From positions 1 through 30,217 of the forward strand of contig JAVBUZ010000252.1 of NCBI GenBank assembly GCA_031554725.1: a DNA stretch of 30,217 bases, in the 5' to 3' direction. The notes beneath the pieces were generated by a model. The model saw only the letters and a list, made by a program, of their open reading frames with translations. It was not told the DNA's origin and searched no databases. Source of the DNA: JAVBUZ01 sp031554725. GTDB taxonomy: Bacteria > Bacillota > Clostridia > Lachnospirales > Lachnospiraceae. Position numbers and translations under genes: made by a program. This document shows, in pieces, positions 22,650 to 29,702 of this stretch (the stretch's first letter is position 1; each line of letters opens with the position of its first letter).

Positions 22650-24170
22650 TTGAGACACAATGAACAATTACTGGAAAAGGTATATGAATCGGTGGCAGCA
22701 GTACTGCCGATTACCGTAATCGTTTTGATTTTGAGCATTACGATTGCCCCCCTCACTCCTGCAACCTTAACTTTATTTATCTTTGGCGCGATTATGCTAG
22801 TTCTCGGAATGGGATTTTTCACACTAGGTGCGGATATGTCCATGATTCCTATGGGAGAGGGTATAGGCGCTCAGTTAAGCAAGGCAAAAAAGATATATAT
22901 TCCATTACTTATTTGCCTTGTACTTGGATTTATTATAACAATGGCGGAACCGGATTTGCAGGTACTTGCAGAGCAAGTGCCTTCCATTCCGAATCGAACA
23001 TTAATTTGGACAGTGGCGATTGGTGTAGGTATCTTTCTTCTGATAGCACAAGCCAGAATGTATTTTAAGATACCATTATCATTTGTTTTAGTGTTATTTT
23101 ATGGAGCAATCTTTATTCTTTCTTATTTTGCACCAAATAGCTTTATTGCGGTTTCCTTTGATTCAGGTGGAGTTACCACTGGACCAATTACGGTACCGTT
23201 TATTATGGCACTTGGTATTGGTATGGCTTCTGTGCGAAGTGATAAGAACTCAAGCAGTGATAGCTTTGGTCTTATTGCAATCTGTAGTATAGGCCCTATT
23301 TTGTCAGTATTATTGCTGGGTATTTTATATAAACCAGCAGATGCTGTTTATACGCCAGTATCCATAGCGGAATTATCATCAACAAAGGAAGCTGCAAGGG
23401 AATTTGCGATTGGTCTTCCCATCTATGCGAAAGAAGTAGCGGTGGCACTTGTTCCCATAGGTATTCTATTTATCCTATTTCAAGTTATTTTCAAAAGATT
23501 TCATGATAGACAATTAATTAAAATAATATCAGGATTTATATATACATATATAGGGTTGGTTTTATTTTTAACTGGGGTAAATGTTGGATTTATGCCAGCG
23601 GGTCAATATATTGGCTCCAGCATTGCAGCAGGTAACAGAAGCTGGATGCTTGTTCCAATAGGTATGTTGATTGGTTACTTTATTGTCAAGGCTGAGCCGG
23701 CAGTTCAAGTGCTCACCAAGCAAGTAGAAGAAGTAACGAACGGCTTGATTAGTAAAGATGCTATATCACATAGCTTATCAATAGGTATCGCGATATCTGT
23801 AGGTTTATCTATGCTACGTATTTTAACCGGACTAAACATTATGTGGTTTTTAATACCTGGATATGCAATTGCGCTTACTATGACCTTCTTTGTACCACAG
23901 ATGTTTACGGGTATTGCGTTTGACTCTGGTGGTGTGGCAAGTGGACCCATGACGGCAACCTTCTTACTTCCGCTGGCTATGGGTGCATGTGAAGCAGTAG
24001 GTGGCAATATTATGACAGATGCTTTTGGAATTGTGGCAATGGTAGCCATGACTCCTCTTTTGACAATTCAAATATTGGGACTTATAAGTCGCATCAAGAT
24101 GCAGGTGGAGAAAAAACGTATTCAGGCAACGCTTTCAGATGTGAAAGATACTATCCTATACTTTGACTAG
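22650..24170 (+). CDS. Tandem DUF1538 membrane protein
   Basis: This 506-residue polytopic membrane protein is made of two DUF1538 repeats. The duplication is visible in FDSGGVTTGPITVPFIMALG (about 170) and FDSGGVASGPMTATFLLPLA (about 430), each followed by a conserved D-FG segment (SSSDSFGLIAI, NIMTDAFGIVAM), and in the paired early segments ending LGADMSMIPMGE and TGVNVGFMPAGQ. The inverted-repeat-like plan with polar GG/GP breaks in helices looks like a secondary transporter or channel; no function is established to my knowledge. The start is TTG at 22650, with AAAGGGG at 22635-22641. It lies between the Mn2+ riboswitch-controlled pump and a PII-like gene (17-bp gap), so cation transport under PII control is a reasonable inference. 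Confidence 0.85.
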   Translation: MRHNEQLLEKVYESVAAVLPITVIVLILSITIAPLTPATLTLFIFGAIMLVLGMGFFTLGADMSMIPMGEGIGAQLSKAKKIYIPLLICLVLGFIITMAEPDLQVLAEQVPSIPNRTLIWTVAIGVGIFLLIAQARMYFKIPLSFVLVLFYGAIFILSYFAPNSFIAVSFDSGGVTTGPITVPFIMALGIGMASVRSDKNSSSDSFGLIAICSIGPILSVLLLGILYKPADAVYTPVSIAELSSTKEAAREFAIGLPIYAKEVAVALVPIGILFILFQVIFKRFHDRQLIKIISGFIYTYIGLVLFLTGVNVGFMPAGQYIGSSIAAGNRSWMLVPIGMLIGYFIVKAEPAVQVLTKQVEEVTNGLISKDAISHSLSIGIAISVGLSMLRILTGLNIMWFLIPGYAIALTMTFFVPQMFTGIAFDSGGVASGPMTATFLLPLAMGACEAVGGNIMTDAFGIVAMVAMTPLLTIQILGLISRIKMQVEKKRIQATLSDVKDTILYFD

Positions 24171-24187
24171 GCAGAAAGGATGAAAAA

Positions 24188-24862
24188 ATGGCGGATAAAA
24201 ATGGAGTAAAAGTCATAATAGGCTTTATGGAACGTGGGCAAGGAAAAAACGTTGCAAAAGTTTTTCTGGAAAATCAATTACCAGTCAGTTTCCAATGCCC
24301 AGGCATGGGAACCGCATCCTCAGAGCTTTTGGACGTTTTGGGATTAGGTACAGCAGAAAGAGATATTATCTTTAGTATTGCATCAACGGCAAATGCAGAA
24401 CGAATGATGCATATGCTAGATGAAGACTTTAGTGGTCACTTAGATGCACATGGAATTATTATTGATTTGCCACTAACAGGAATAAATAATATGATTGCAA
24501 CAGCTTTAATGAATATGAGTCCAGAGAATATGGTGAACGGAGGCGAGATGATGGATCAACATACAGACAATAGTATGATTTTGGTAACTGTAAATCAAGG
24601 ACACACCGATGAGGTAATGGATACTGCCAGAGGAGCAGGTGCCAGAGGTGGAACAATTATTCGTGCCAGATGGTCAGGCTCTAAAGACTCAGAGCAATTC
24701 TATGGAATGAATATTCAAGAAGAGAAAGAAATCATTTTTATTGTTACTACAAAAGAAAATAGAAATGCAATTATGGAAACAATAAATATGAAGCATGGTC
24801 TAAACACAGAAGCAGGTGCCATGATATGCTCTCTAGGAATTGATCATATTGTTAGAGGCTAG
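24188..24862 (+). CDS. Tandem PII-like regulatory protein
   Basis: This 224-residue protein has two ferredoxin-like PII-type modules. Residues 7-105 (VKVIIGFMERGQGKNVAKVF, then ERDIIFSIAS) and 125-222 (SMILVTVNQGHTDEVMDTAR, then EKEIIFIVTT) align in the same beta-alpha-beta-beta-alpha-beta order. The second module keeps ARGAGARGGTIIRAR, like the nucleotide-binding loop of GlnB/GlnK; the first is diverged. No T-loop uridylylation Tyr is apparent. PII proteins bind ATP/ADP and effectors and commonly gate membrane transporters. Encoded 17 bp after the DUF1538 gene, this one probably regulates that protein. GCAGAAAGGATG precedes the start; a palindromic element follows. Confidence 0.8.
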   Translation: MADKNGVKVIIGFMERGQGKNVAKVFLENQLPVSFQCPGMGTASSELLDVLGLGTAERDIIFSIASTANAERMMHMLDEDFSGHLDAHGIIIDLPLTGINNMIATALMNMSPENMVNGGEMMDQHTDNSMILVTVNQGHTDEVMDTARGAGARGGTIIRARWSGSKDSEQFYGMNIQEEKEIIFIVTTKENRNAIMETINMKHGLNTEAGAMICSLGIDHIVRG

Positions 24863-24900
24863 TTTTTGTGGCATAAAGTCCTTATAATTGCACACACTAA

Positions 24901-25091
24901 TTAAGAAACTAAGATGTTTAAGTATTTAACAAATTATTCCACTTAAATCCTGTTTTGCCAAGCATTCCAATGAGCCTTAGGATAAATTCGTGTTCACAAT
25001 TGTGTTCCACGAATTTAAGTCTCATTTACATGGCAAATAGGGATTTGCGTAGAATAATTTTGTTAAATATCTGATAACGTCAGTTTCTTAA
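24901..25091. repeat. 191-bp palindromic element flanked by TAA repeats
   Basis: Perfect 10-bp ends TTAAGAAACT (24901-24910) and AGTTTCTTAA (25082-25091) enclose more mirrored blocks: TATTTAACAAATTATTC/GAATAATTTTGTTAAATA, AAATCC/GGATTT, TTTGCCA/TGGCAAA, AATGAG/CTCATT and AATTCGTG/CACGAATT. TAA lies immediately outside both ends (24898-24900, 25092-25094), as a 3-bp target duplication would. The whole folds as one long imperfect hairpin. It has no coding capacity. A non-autonomous mobile element is the best explanation; it may now serve as the operon's terminator. Confidence 0.68.
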
Positions 25092-25131
25092 TAAGAGAGT
25101 ACAAAGTAGTAAGTACAAGAGGAGTGTGTGC

Positions 25132-25392
25132 ATGGATAATATAAATGGAAATGTAGATGGTGGTTTATTAGATGGGTTCGGAGCGGTGCCGATTGGATTT
25201 GGCATGTCACTTGCGATGAACGAGCGTGCGATGACGAGTTATGCCAAAATGACTGAGGCGCAGAAAGAAAAAATGATTTTGCAAGCAAAGGATGCAAAGT
25301 CAAAAGAAGAAATGGATCGAATTGTAAGCTCATTGGCACTTTCCGATGAACAAGAAATTAGAGATCTATTTCCAGGATCTAGCATAGGATAA
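25132..25392 (+). CDS. Small conserved-looking protein, 86 residues
   Basis: This 86-residue soluble protein has a glycine-rich start (DGGLLDGFGAVPIGFGMSLA) and a helical rest, MNERAMTSYAKMTEAQKEKM then AKSKEEMDRIVSSL. Small proteins with a GFGMALA-type start and a K-x-K-EEM-IV-L tail are, as I recall, widespread in Clostridia without an assigned role. AGAGGAG at 25118-25124 supports ATG 25132; a GTG six bases upstream is less likely. It lies between a palindromic element and a terminator, alone on its strand. Confidence 0.7.
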   Translation: MDNINGNVDGGLLDGFGAVPIGFGMSLAMNERAMTSYAKMTEAQKEKMILQAKDAKSKEEMDRIVSSLALSDEQEIRDLFPGSSIG

Positions 25393-25394
25393 GT

Positions 25395-25428
25395 AATAGA
25401 CGGAGACTAACACCAGCCTCCGTCTATT
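25395..25428. terminator. Hairpin between convergent genes, overlapping SDR end
   Basis: AATAGACGGAG (25395-25405) and CTCCGTCTATT (25418-25428) form a perfect 11-bp stem. Its right arm is inside the last codons of the minus-strand SDR gene. T-runs are weak on both sides, so it may serve both directions inefficiently. Confidence 0.6.
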
Positions 25429-26126
25429 GTTATAATTTGGCCTGTCATATAGCTTGGAGATGTGGCAATCTGCCAAACAAGCTGAGCTACCTCGTCAGGT
25501 GTACCTAGGCGGTCAGCTGGAATTTCTTCTCTTATAGCATCCACATCTTCAGGAGAGAGAGAGGCATTCATCTGGGTATCAATCATTCCACATGCAAGAG
25601 CATTGACAGAGATGCCGCTTGGAGCAAGCTCCTTTGCAAGGGCCTTAGTAAAAGCATTTATCCCACCCTTTGATGCAGAGTAAGCAACCTCCATTGAAGA
25701 GCCAACACTGCCCCAAACAGAGGAAATATTGATGATACTTCCAGTCTTCTTCTGCAGCATAAGAGGGATGGCATGCTTGCAGGCATAAAAGCAAGAGCTC
25801 AAATTAGTATTTATGACATTTTGCCACTCTTCTAGTGACATATCAGAGAGAAGACCAAAGTAAGCGATTCCTGCGTTGTTTACAAGCACATCAATGGATG
25901 GAATGGCGGAAAATAAGTTTTCAACATCGCTATAGTTGCTCATGTCCACGGTAAGTGCTGTGCAGGGGGTATGATAGGCTTCTTCAATTTCTTTTTTAAC
26001 TTCAAGAAGTTCGATGACGGATTTCTTGCAAGTGATAATGATATGATATCCTTTGGATGCAAATTCTAGAGCGATGGCGCGGCCAATGCCTCTAGAAGCC
26101 CCTGTAATAAGTGCAGTAAGTGCCAT
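25407..26126 (-). CDS. Short-chain dehydrogenase/reductase, FabG-like
   Basis: This 239-residue cytosolic SDR has the complete classical motif set: TGASRGIG (8-15) for NAD(P)H, NNAG (83-86), catalytic Asn108, Ser136, Tyr149 and Lys153, and a C-terminal TGQIITIDGGW. The pattern matches 3-oxoacyl-ACP reductase-like SDRs. An Arg directly after TGAS and few acidic residues after strand 2 favour NADPH. No fatty-acid genes are adjacent, so a role in general carbonyl reduction is as likely as FabG. AAAGGAGG seven bases upstream fixes the start. It is divergent from trxB; both share the 117-bp gap. Confidence 0.88.
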   Translation of the reverse strand: MALTALITGASRGIGRAIALEFASKGYHIIITCKKSVIELLEVKKEIEEAYHTPCTALTVDMSNYSDVENLFSAIPSIDVLVNNAGIAYFGLLSDMSLEEWQNVINTNLSSCFYACKHAIPLMLQKKTGSIINISSVWGSVGSSMEVAYSASKGGINAFTKALAKELAPSGISVNALACGMIDTQMNASLSPEDVDAIREEIPADRLGTPDEVAQLVWQIATSPSYMTGQIITIDGGWC

Positions 26127-26146
26127 AGCTAACCTCCTTTTTCCTC

Positions 26147-26155
26147 AGTATAGCA
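26147..26155 (-). promoter_or_regulatory. Extended -10 promoter of SDR gene
   Basis: On the minus strand, TGCTATACT is an extended -10 (TGn plus TATACT) about 20 bp before the start codon. The -35 region is poor, as is usual for extended -10 promoters. Confidence 0.4.
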
Positions 26156-26175
26156 TGGGCAAAAGCATTCGTACA

Positions 26176-26204
26176 TTGAATTTTTAGGAAAAAACTGATA
26201 CGAT
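26176..26204 (+). promoter_or_regulatory. trxB promoter
   Basis: TTGAAT (26176-26181), a 17-bp spacer and TACGAT (26199-26204) lie 40 bp before the trxB start. Confidence 0.6.
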
Positions 26205-26243
26205 AGGACAAAAGATATATTTAAGAAAGGCAAGGTGTTAATT

Positions 26244-27149
26244 ATGTATGACTTGATTATTATTGGTTCAGGGCCAGCTGGATTGTCCGCAGCAGTATAC
26301 GGAATGAGGGCTGGGCTTAACTTATTAGTTATAGAAAAAAATCCGATGAGTGGAGGACAGGTTTTGACTACCTATGAGGTAGACAATTATTTAGGACTAC
26401 CAGGGATAAATGGATTTGATATGGGTGTTCAATTTAAAGAGCATGCAATAAAATCTGGTGCAGAGTTTGTGGAAGCAGAGGTTTTAAAGGTAGAAGACAA
26501 AGACGAACAGAAGGTAGTATATACAGATCAAGGAGAATATGTGGCAAAGACGATTATTATTGCTACAGGCGCCCACCATGCGCATCTTGGGGTAAGTGGT
26601 GAAGAAGAGCTTGCGGGTATGGGAGTTTCTTATTGTGCTACCTGTGATGGTGCTTTTTTTAGAAATAAAACGGTTGCTGTAGTTGGCGGCGGAGATGTTG
26701 CAGTAGAGGATGCAATATTTCTTGCAAGAACTTCAGCTAAAGTCTATGTAATTCATCGAAGAGGTGAATTAAGGGCTGCAAAGATTTTGCAAGATCGCTT
26801 GCAAAGTTTTCCAAATGTAGAAATGGTGTGGAATCATACGGTAAAAGAAATACAAGGTGAGGATGCGCTAGCGAGTCTTCTTATTGAAAATACAGAAACG
26901 AAGGAAGAAACACAACTAGAGGTAAATGGTGTTTTCATTGCCGTTGGAATTCATCCAGATACAGAGCTGTTTAAGGACATCGTAACATGTAATCCGGCAG
27001 GCTATATTGTTGCTGGAGAGGACTGCAAAACATCTGCACCAGGAATTTTTGTTGCAGGTGATGCAAGACAAAAACCAATGCGCCAAATCATTACTGCGGT
27101 TGCTGATGGTGCGAATGCAGCTACAAGTGTTGCCACATATTTAATATAG
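26244..27149 (+). CDS. trxB: Thioredoxin reductase
   Basis: This 301-residue flavoenzyme passes electrons from NADPH through FAD and a disulfide to thioredoxin. The FAD site GSGPAGLSAA is at residues 8-17, the redox pair Cys131-Ala-Thr-Cys134 sits in YCATCDG, the NADPH motif is GGGDVAVE followed by HRRGELRA (the arginines favour NADPH over NADH), and the FAD-closing motif is GIFVAGDARQKPMRQIITAV near the end. Length and order are those of the bacterial low-molecular-weight enzyme. ATG 26244 is preceded by AAGGTG; a frame extension to 26235 is unlikely. It has its own promoter and a strong terminator, with no thioredoxin gene beside it. Confidence 0.93.
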   Translation: MYDLIIIGSGPAGLSAAVYGMRAGLNLLVIEKNPMSGGQVLTTYEVDNYLGLPGINGFDMGVQFKEHAIKSGAEFVEAEVLKVEDKDEQKVVYTDQGEYVAKTIIIATGAHHAHLGVSGEEELAGMGVSYCATCDGAFFRNKTVAVVGGGDVAVEDAIFLARTSAKVYVIHRRGELRAAKILQDRLQSFPNVEMVWNHTVKEIQGEDALASLLIENTETKEETQLEVNGVFIAVGIHPDTELFKDIVTCNPAGYIVAGEDCKTSAPGIFVAGDARQKPMRQIITAVADGANAATSVATYLI

Positions 27150-27176
27150 AAGTGAACTATATCTGATATAAATATT

Positions 27177-27213
27177 ACAAGAAAGTCAACGAAAAATGAC
27201 TTTCTTGTTTTTG
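27177..27213 (+). terminator. trxB terminator
   Basis: ACAAGAAAGTCA (27177-27188) and TGACTTTCTTGT (27197-27208) form a perfect 12-bp stem with an 8-nt A-rich loop, then TTTTTG. Confidence 0.9.
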
Positions 27214-27269
27214 TTTGGAAAGTGCCGAGAAATAGCACTAAAAACCCATTAATTGGATGCACAATATGC

Positions 27270-27298
27270 TTGACAAGAGAGGTGGATTATGCTATATT
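27270..27298 (+). promoter_or_regulatory. Promoter of NlpC/P60 gene
   Basis: Perfect -35 TTGACA (27270-27275), 17-bp spacer and -10 TATATT (27293-27298). The start codon is 78 bp downstream of the -10, leaving a leader that contains a WalR-type box. Confidence 0.75.
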
Positions 27299-27308
27299 TT
27301 TTAACAGA

Positions 27309-27325
27309 TGTAACAAAATTGTAAC
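27309..27325 (+). promoter_or_regulatory. WalR (YycF)-type binding box
   Basis: TGTAAC, five bases (AAAAT), TGTAAC exactly fits the WalR consensus of two TGTWAH hexamers spaced by five. It lies just after the predicted transcription start of a cell-wall hydrolase gene, the class WalRK controls. A downstream position suggests repression rather than activation. Confidence 0.55.
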
Positions 27326-27375
27326 AATTAAAAAGATAACACTCAAGTCACATATTATATGTGCAGGAGGAATAG

Positions 27376-28566
27376 ATGAAGCAACATGGTGTGAAAATAG
27401 TAGCAGGTTTTTTAGCAGCAGCAATTACATTCACTAGCATTAATATAGAAGCAATGGCTGGAGGCGTTTCTAACGTATTACCAGCAGGCGGGGTAAATTT
27501 AACACTTGTGAAGGATACTTCACTTGAGAGTATACAAAATAATGAAAAAAAAGATAAGAAAATAGAAACTACCATTCAACAGGCACAGATTGAAGAAATG
27601 CTTGTAGCAATGGCAGAACAGGCTCAGCTTGAAGAGGATAACAAATTTAGAAATCTTGTTATTGCGAAGGTTAATAAATATGTTAATGTAAGAAGTACTC
27701 CAGGAGAAGATGGAGAAATCGTAGGAAAGCTTTATGACAAGTCGGTTGGTGTTTTTATTTCAGAAGAAAATGGCTGGTATCAGATTACTTCTGGAAAGGT
27801 AACTGGTTATGTAAAGGCGGAATATTGTGTAACAGGTGATGACGCAATTCAATTAGCAAAAGAGGTTGGTGTAAGAATTGCAACAGTTAATACCACAACC
27901 CTACATGTTCGTGCTGAGGCTACAACAGATTCTGCTATTATAGGTTTAGTACCTTTTGGTGATGATTTACTTGTATTAGATGAAACAGATGAATGGATAA
28001 AGATAAATATTGAAGAAGGCGATGGCTGGGTTTCAAAAGAGTTTGTAGATATTGTGACAGAGTTTGTTTATGCAGAATCCAAAGCAGATGAGGAAGCTCG
28101 TCTAGCAAAGGAAGCTGAAGAAAGAAGAAAAGCACAAGAAGCGGCAGCAGCAAAAGCAAGTAAGAATAATACCAAAAAAGAAACACAGACAGCGGCGAAC
28201 ATAACTGTTGGCTCTGGAAGTGAGTTAGGTGTTGCAGTAGCAGAATATGCAGTACAGTTTGTAGGAAATCCATATAAATGGGGTGGCACAAGCTTAACAA
28301 ACGGAGCAGATTGTTCAGGCTTTGTTATGAGTGTATATGCAAACTTTGGTGTATCATTACCACATTCCTCTGCATCAGATAGAAAGCAAGGATATGCAGT
28401 AGATGGATTAGATAATGCACAACCAGGAGATCTTATTTGTTATTCTGGTCACGTGGCACTTTATATCGGAAATGGTCAGATTGTTCATGCATCAACAAAG
28501 AAAACAGGTATCATTGTTTCAAGTGCAAGTTATAAGAAGATTTTAGCTATAAGACGTATCTTCTAA
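27376..28566 (+). CDS. Secreted SH3 - NlpC/P60 cell-wall hydrolase
   Basis: This 396-residue exported protein has a signal peptide (MKQHGVKIVAGFLAAAITFT, cleavage near AMA-GG), two bacterial SH3 domains (about 95-155 with YVNVRSTPGEDGEIVGKL; about 168-225 with LHVRAEATTDSAIIGLVPFG), a charged Ala/Lys/Glu linker helix (about 235-275) and a C-terminal NlpC/P60 domain. The catalytic residues are Cys313 in DCSGF, His359 in GHVALYIG and His371 in IVHAS. Such enzymes cut gamma-D-Glu-diamino acid bonds in peptidoglycan stem peptides during growth or separation; SH3 domains bind the wall. AGGAGG at 27365-27370 sets the start. A WalR-type box in the leader fits cell-wall control. Confidence 0.92.
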   Translation: MKQHGVKIVAGFLAAAITFTSINIEAMAGGVSNVLPAGGVNLTLVKDTSLESIQNNEKKDKKIETTIQQAQIEEMLVAMAEQAQLEEDNKFRNLVIAKVNKYVNVRSTPGEDGEIVGKLYDKSVGVFISEENGWYQITSGKVTGYVKAEYCVTGDDAIQLAKEVGVRIATVNTTTLHVRAEATTDSAIIGLVPFGDDLLVLDETDEWIKINIEEGDGWVSKEFVDIVTEFVYAESKADEEARLAKEAEERRKAQEAAAAKASKNNTKKETQTAANITVGSGSELGVAVAEYAVQFVGNPYKWGGTSLTNGADCSGFVMSVYANFGVSLPHSSASDRKQGYAVDGLDNAQPGDLICYSGHVALYIGNGQIVHASTKKTGIIVSSASYKKILAIRRIF

Positions 28567-28614
28567 AATGTACAATTTCTAATTTGGTATAATAAAGTAA
28601 AATAAGTAAACTAT

Positions 28615-28650
28615 AAGAGTAGTTGGAAAAAGTCCGACTACTCTTTTCTT
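28615..28650 (+). terminator. Terminator after NlpC/P60 gene
   Basis: AAGAGTAGTTGGA (28615-28627) pairs with TCCGACTACTCTT (28633-28645) with one wobble and an AAAAG loop, then TTCTT. Confidence 0.87.
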
Positions 28651-28759
28651 GAAAAATTGCCCAAAAGTACCATTGACGAAAGGCGGGTTGTGCAAGATAT
28701 ACAAACAATTGACAAATAACGCAAAAACAACCGAAAAATGACGAATATTGAGCAAAAGA

Positions 28760-28830
28760 TTATCCACACCAAAAAAGCTCGGAAATGTGATAAATGCGAC
28801 TTATACACTAAGTTATCCACAATGTCCACA
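28760..28830 (+). promoter_or_regulatory. Cluster of DnaA-box sequences in a 477-bp gap
   Basis: Two perfect DnaA boxes, TTATCCACA, are at 28760-28768 and 28813-28821. One-mismatch TTATACACT is at 28801-28809 and weaker ATGTCCACA at 28822-28830. All are in the same orientation. AT-rich sequence with T- and A-runs follows to about 28935. The rest of the 28567-29043 gap holds the upstream terminator, this cluster, a short palindrome and the hpf promoter; no gene is seen in it. The cluster could titrate DnaA or let DnaA regulate hpf. An origin is unlikely without dnaA/dnaN nearby. Confidence 0.55.
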
Positions 28831-28935
28831 GGATTTTTTGGTCAAAATAGGTACTTTTTTTGAAAAAACGCGGAACAAACGTTTTGTTAAGTTTTAATGA
28901 AAATCAAATATTGTCGATGAATGTTGAAAAAAATA

Positions 28936-28954
28936 TTGACTTTTCAAATGTCAA
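28936..28954. promoter_or_regulatory. 19-bp dyad upstream of hpf promoter
   Basis: TTGACTTTTCAAATGTCAA has TTGAC/GTCAA arms around nine bases that are themselves nearly symmetrical. It lies 27 bp before the hpf -35. It may be a regulator site; the left arm also resembles a -35 without a good -10. Confidence 0.3.
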
Positions 28955-28980
28955 AAACATACAAAAAAATCCATAAATTG

Positions 28981-29010
28981 TTGCAAAACATTGAGCGAGT
29001 GTGTTATAAT
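28981..29010 (+). promoter_or_regulatory. hpf promoter
   Basis: TTGCAA (28981-28986), an 18-bp spacer and TATAAT (29005-29010) precede the hpf start by 33 bp. Confidence 0.65.
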
Positions 29011-29043
29011 GAATACACAATAAAGACCGAAAGGGTGATAAAC

Positions 29044-29571
29044 ATGAAATTTATTATTGTAGGAAGAAATATCGAGGTAACAGCAGGGATTAAGGCAGCG
29101 GTGGAGGAAAAAATAGGTAAGCTGGAGAAATACTTTAACCCAGATACCGAAGTACATGTTACATTAAGCGTGGAGAAAGACAGACAGAAAATCGAAGTTA
29201 CGATACCGGTGAAAGGAAGTATCATCCGTTCTGAACAAGTAAGTAGCGACATGTACGTATCAATTGATTTAGTAGAAGAGATTATTGAAAGACAGTTGAA
29301 AAAATATAAAACTAAGCTAGTGGACAAGCAACAAGCTGCAACATCTTTTAGTCAGTTGTTTGTAGAGAACGATTATATGGATGATGAGGAAATCAAAATT
29401 GTTCGTTCTAAGAAATTTGACATTAAACCCATGTATGCAGAAGATGCATGTATTCAAATGGAGCTACTAGGACATAACTTCTTTGTTTTCTGTAATGCAG
29501 AAACAGATCAGGTAAATGTAGTTTACAAAAGAAAAGGTGAAACCTACGGTTTAATTGAACCAGAAAATTAA
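29044..29571 (+). CDS. hpf: Long-form ribosome hibernation promoting factor
   Basis: This 175-residue cytosolic protein has an N-terminal HPF/YfiA domain (1-100; MKFIIVGRNIEVTAGIKAAV is the classic start) that binds the 30S decoding site and blocks translation. A linker and a C-terminal dimerisation domain (about 118-175; RSKKFDIKPMYAEDACIQME, then GHNFFVFCNAETDQVNVVYK) join two 70S ribosomes into inactive 100S particles in stationary phase. Length equals the long-HPF type of Firmicutes. I start at 29044 after AAAGGGTG; a longer frame from 28921 would cross the promoter. Preceded by its own promoter and a DnaA-box cluster, followed by a terminator. Confidence 0.94.
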   Translation: MKFIIVGRNIEVTAGIKAAVEEKIGKLEKYFNPDTEVHVTLSVEKDRQKIEVTIPVKGSIIRSEQVSSDMYVSIDLVEEIIERQLKKYKTKLVDKQQAATSFSQLFVENDYMDDEEIKIVRSKKFDIKPMYAEDACIQMELLGHNFFVFCNAETDQVNVVYKRKGETYGLIEPEN

Positions 29572-29587
29572 AAAGTAATAAGAAATA

Positions 29588-29624
29588 GAGATGTCAGGTG
29601 GATTTTACACCTGGCATTTCTTTT
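29588..29624 (+). terminator. hpf terminator
   Basis: GAGATGTCAGGTG (29588-29600) pairs with CACCTGGCATTTC (29608-29620) with two wobbles and a 7-nt loop, then TTTT. Confidence 0.87.
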
Positions 29625-29702
29625 AGTTTGCCCTCATCTATTCTGAAAATCAAGTAACATGCATATATTTTCTTGATTGATACAATTTATGTGGGGGGAA
29701 GA

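Noticed and set aside
27353..27358. Second promoter (TATTAT) activated by the WalR box
   Set aside because: Transcription would start at or inside the AGGAGG ribosome site at 27365-27370, leaving no usable leader, and no -35 is present.
28674..28745. Spo0A boxes
   Set aside because: TGACGAA occurs at 28674 and 28739 and fits the loose TGNCGAA core, but a 7-mer with one free base is expected by chance in AT-rich DNA and no promoter lies in the right place.
28760..28935. Replication origin
   Set aside because: DnaA boxes and AT-rich DNA are present, but dnaA, dnaN and other origin neighbours are absent.
28921..29043. 41-residue N-terminal extension of HPF
   Set aside because: It would cross the -35, -10 and ribosome site of hpf, and the HPF domain begins naturally at MKFIIVG.
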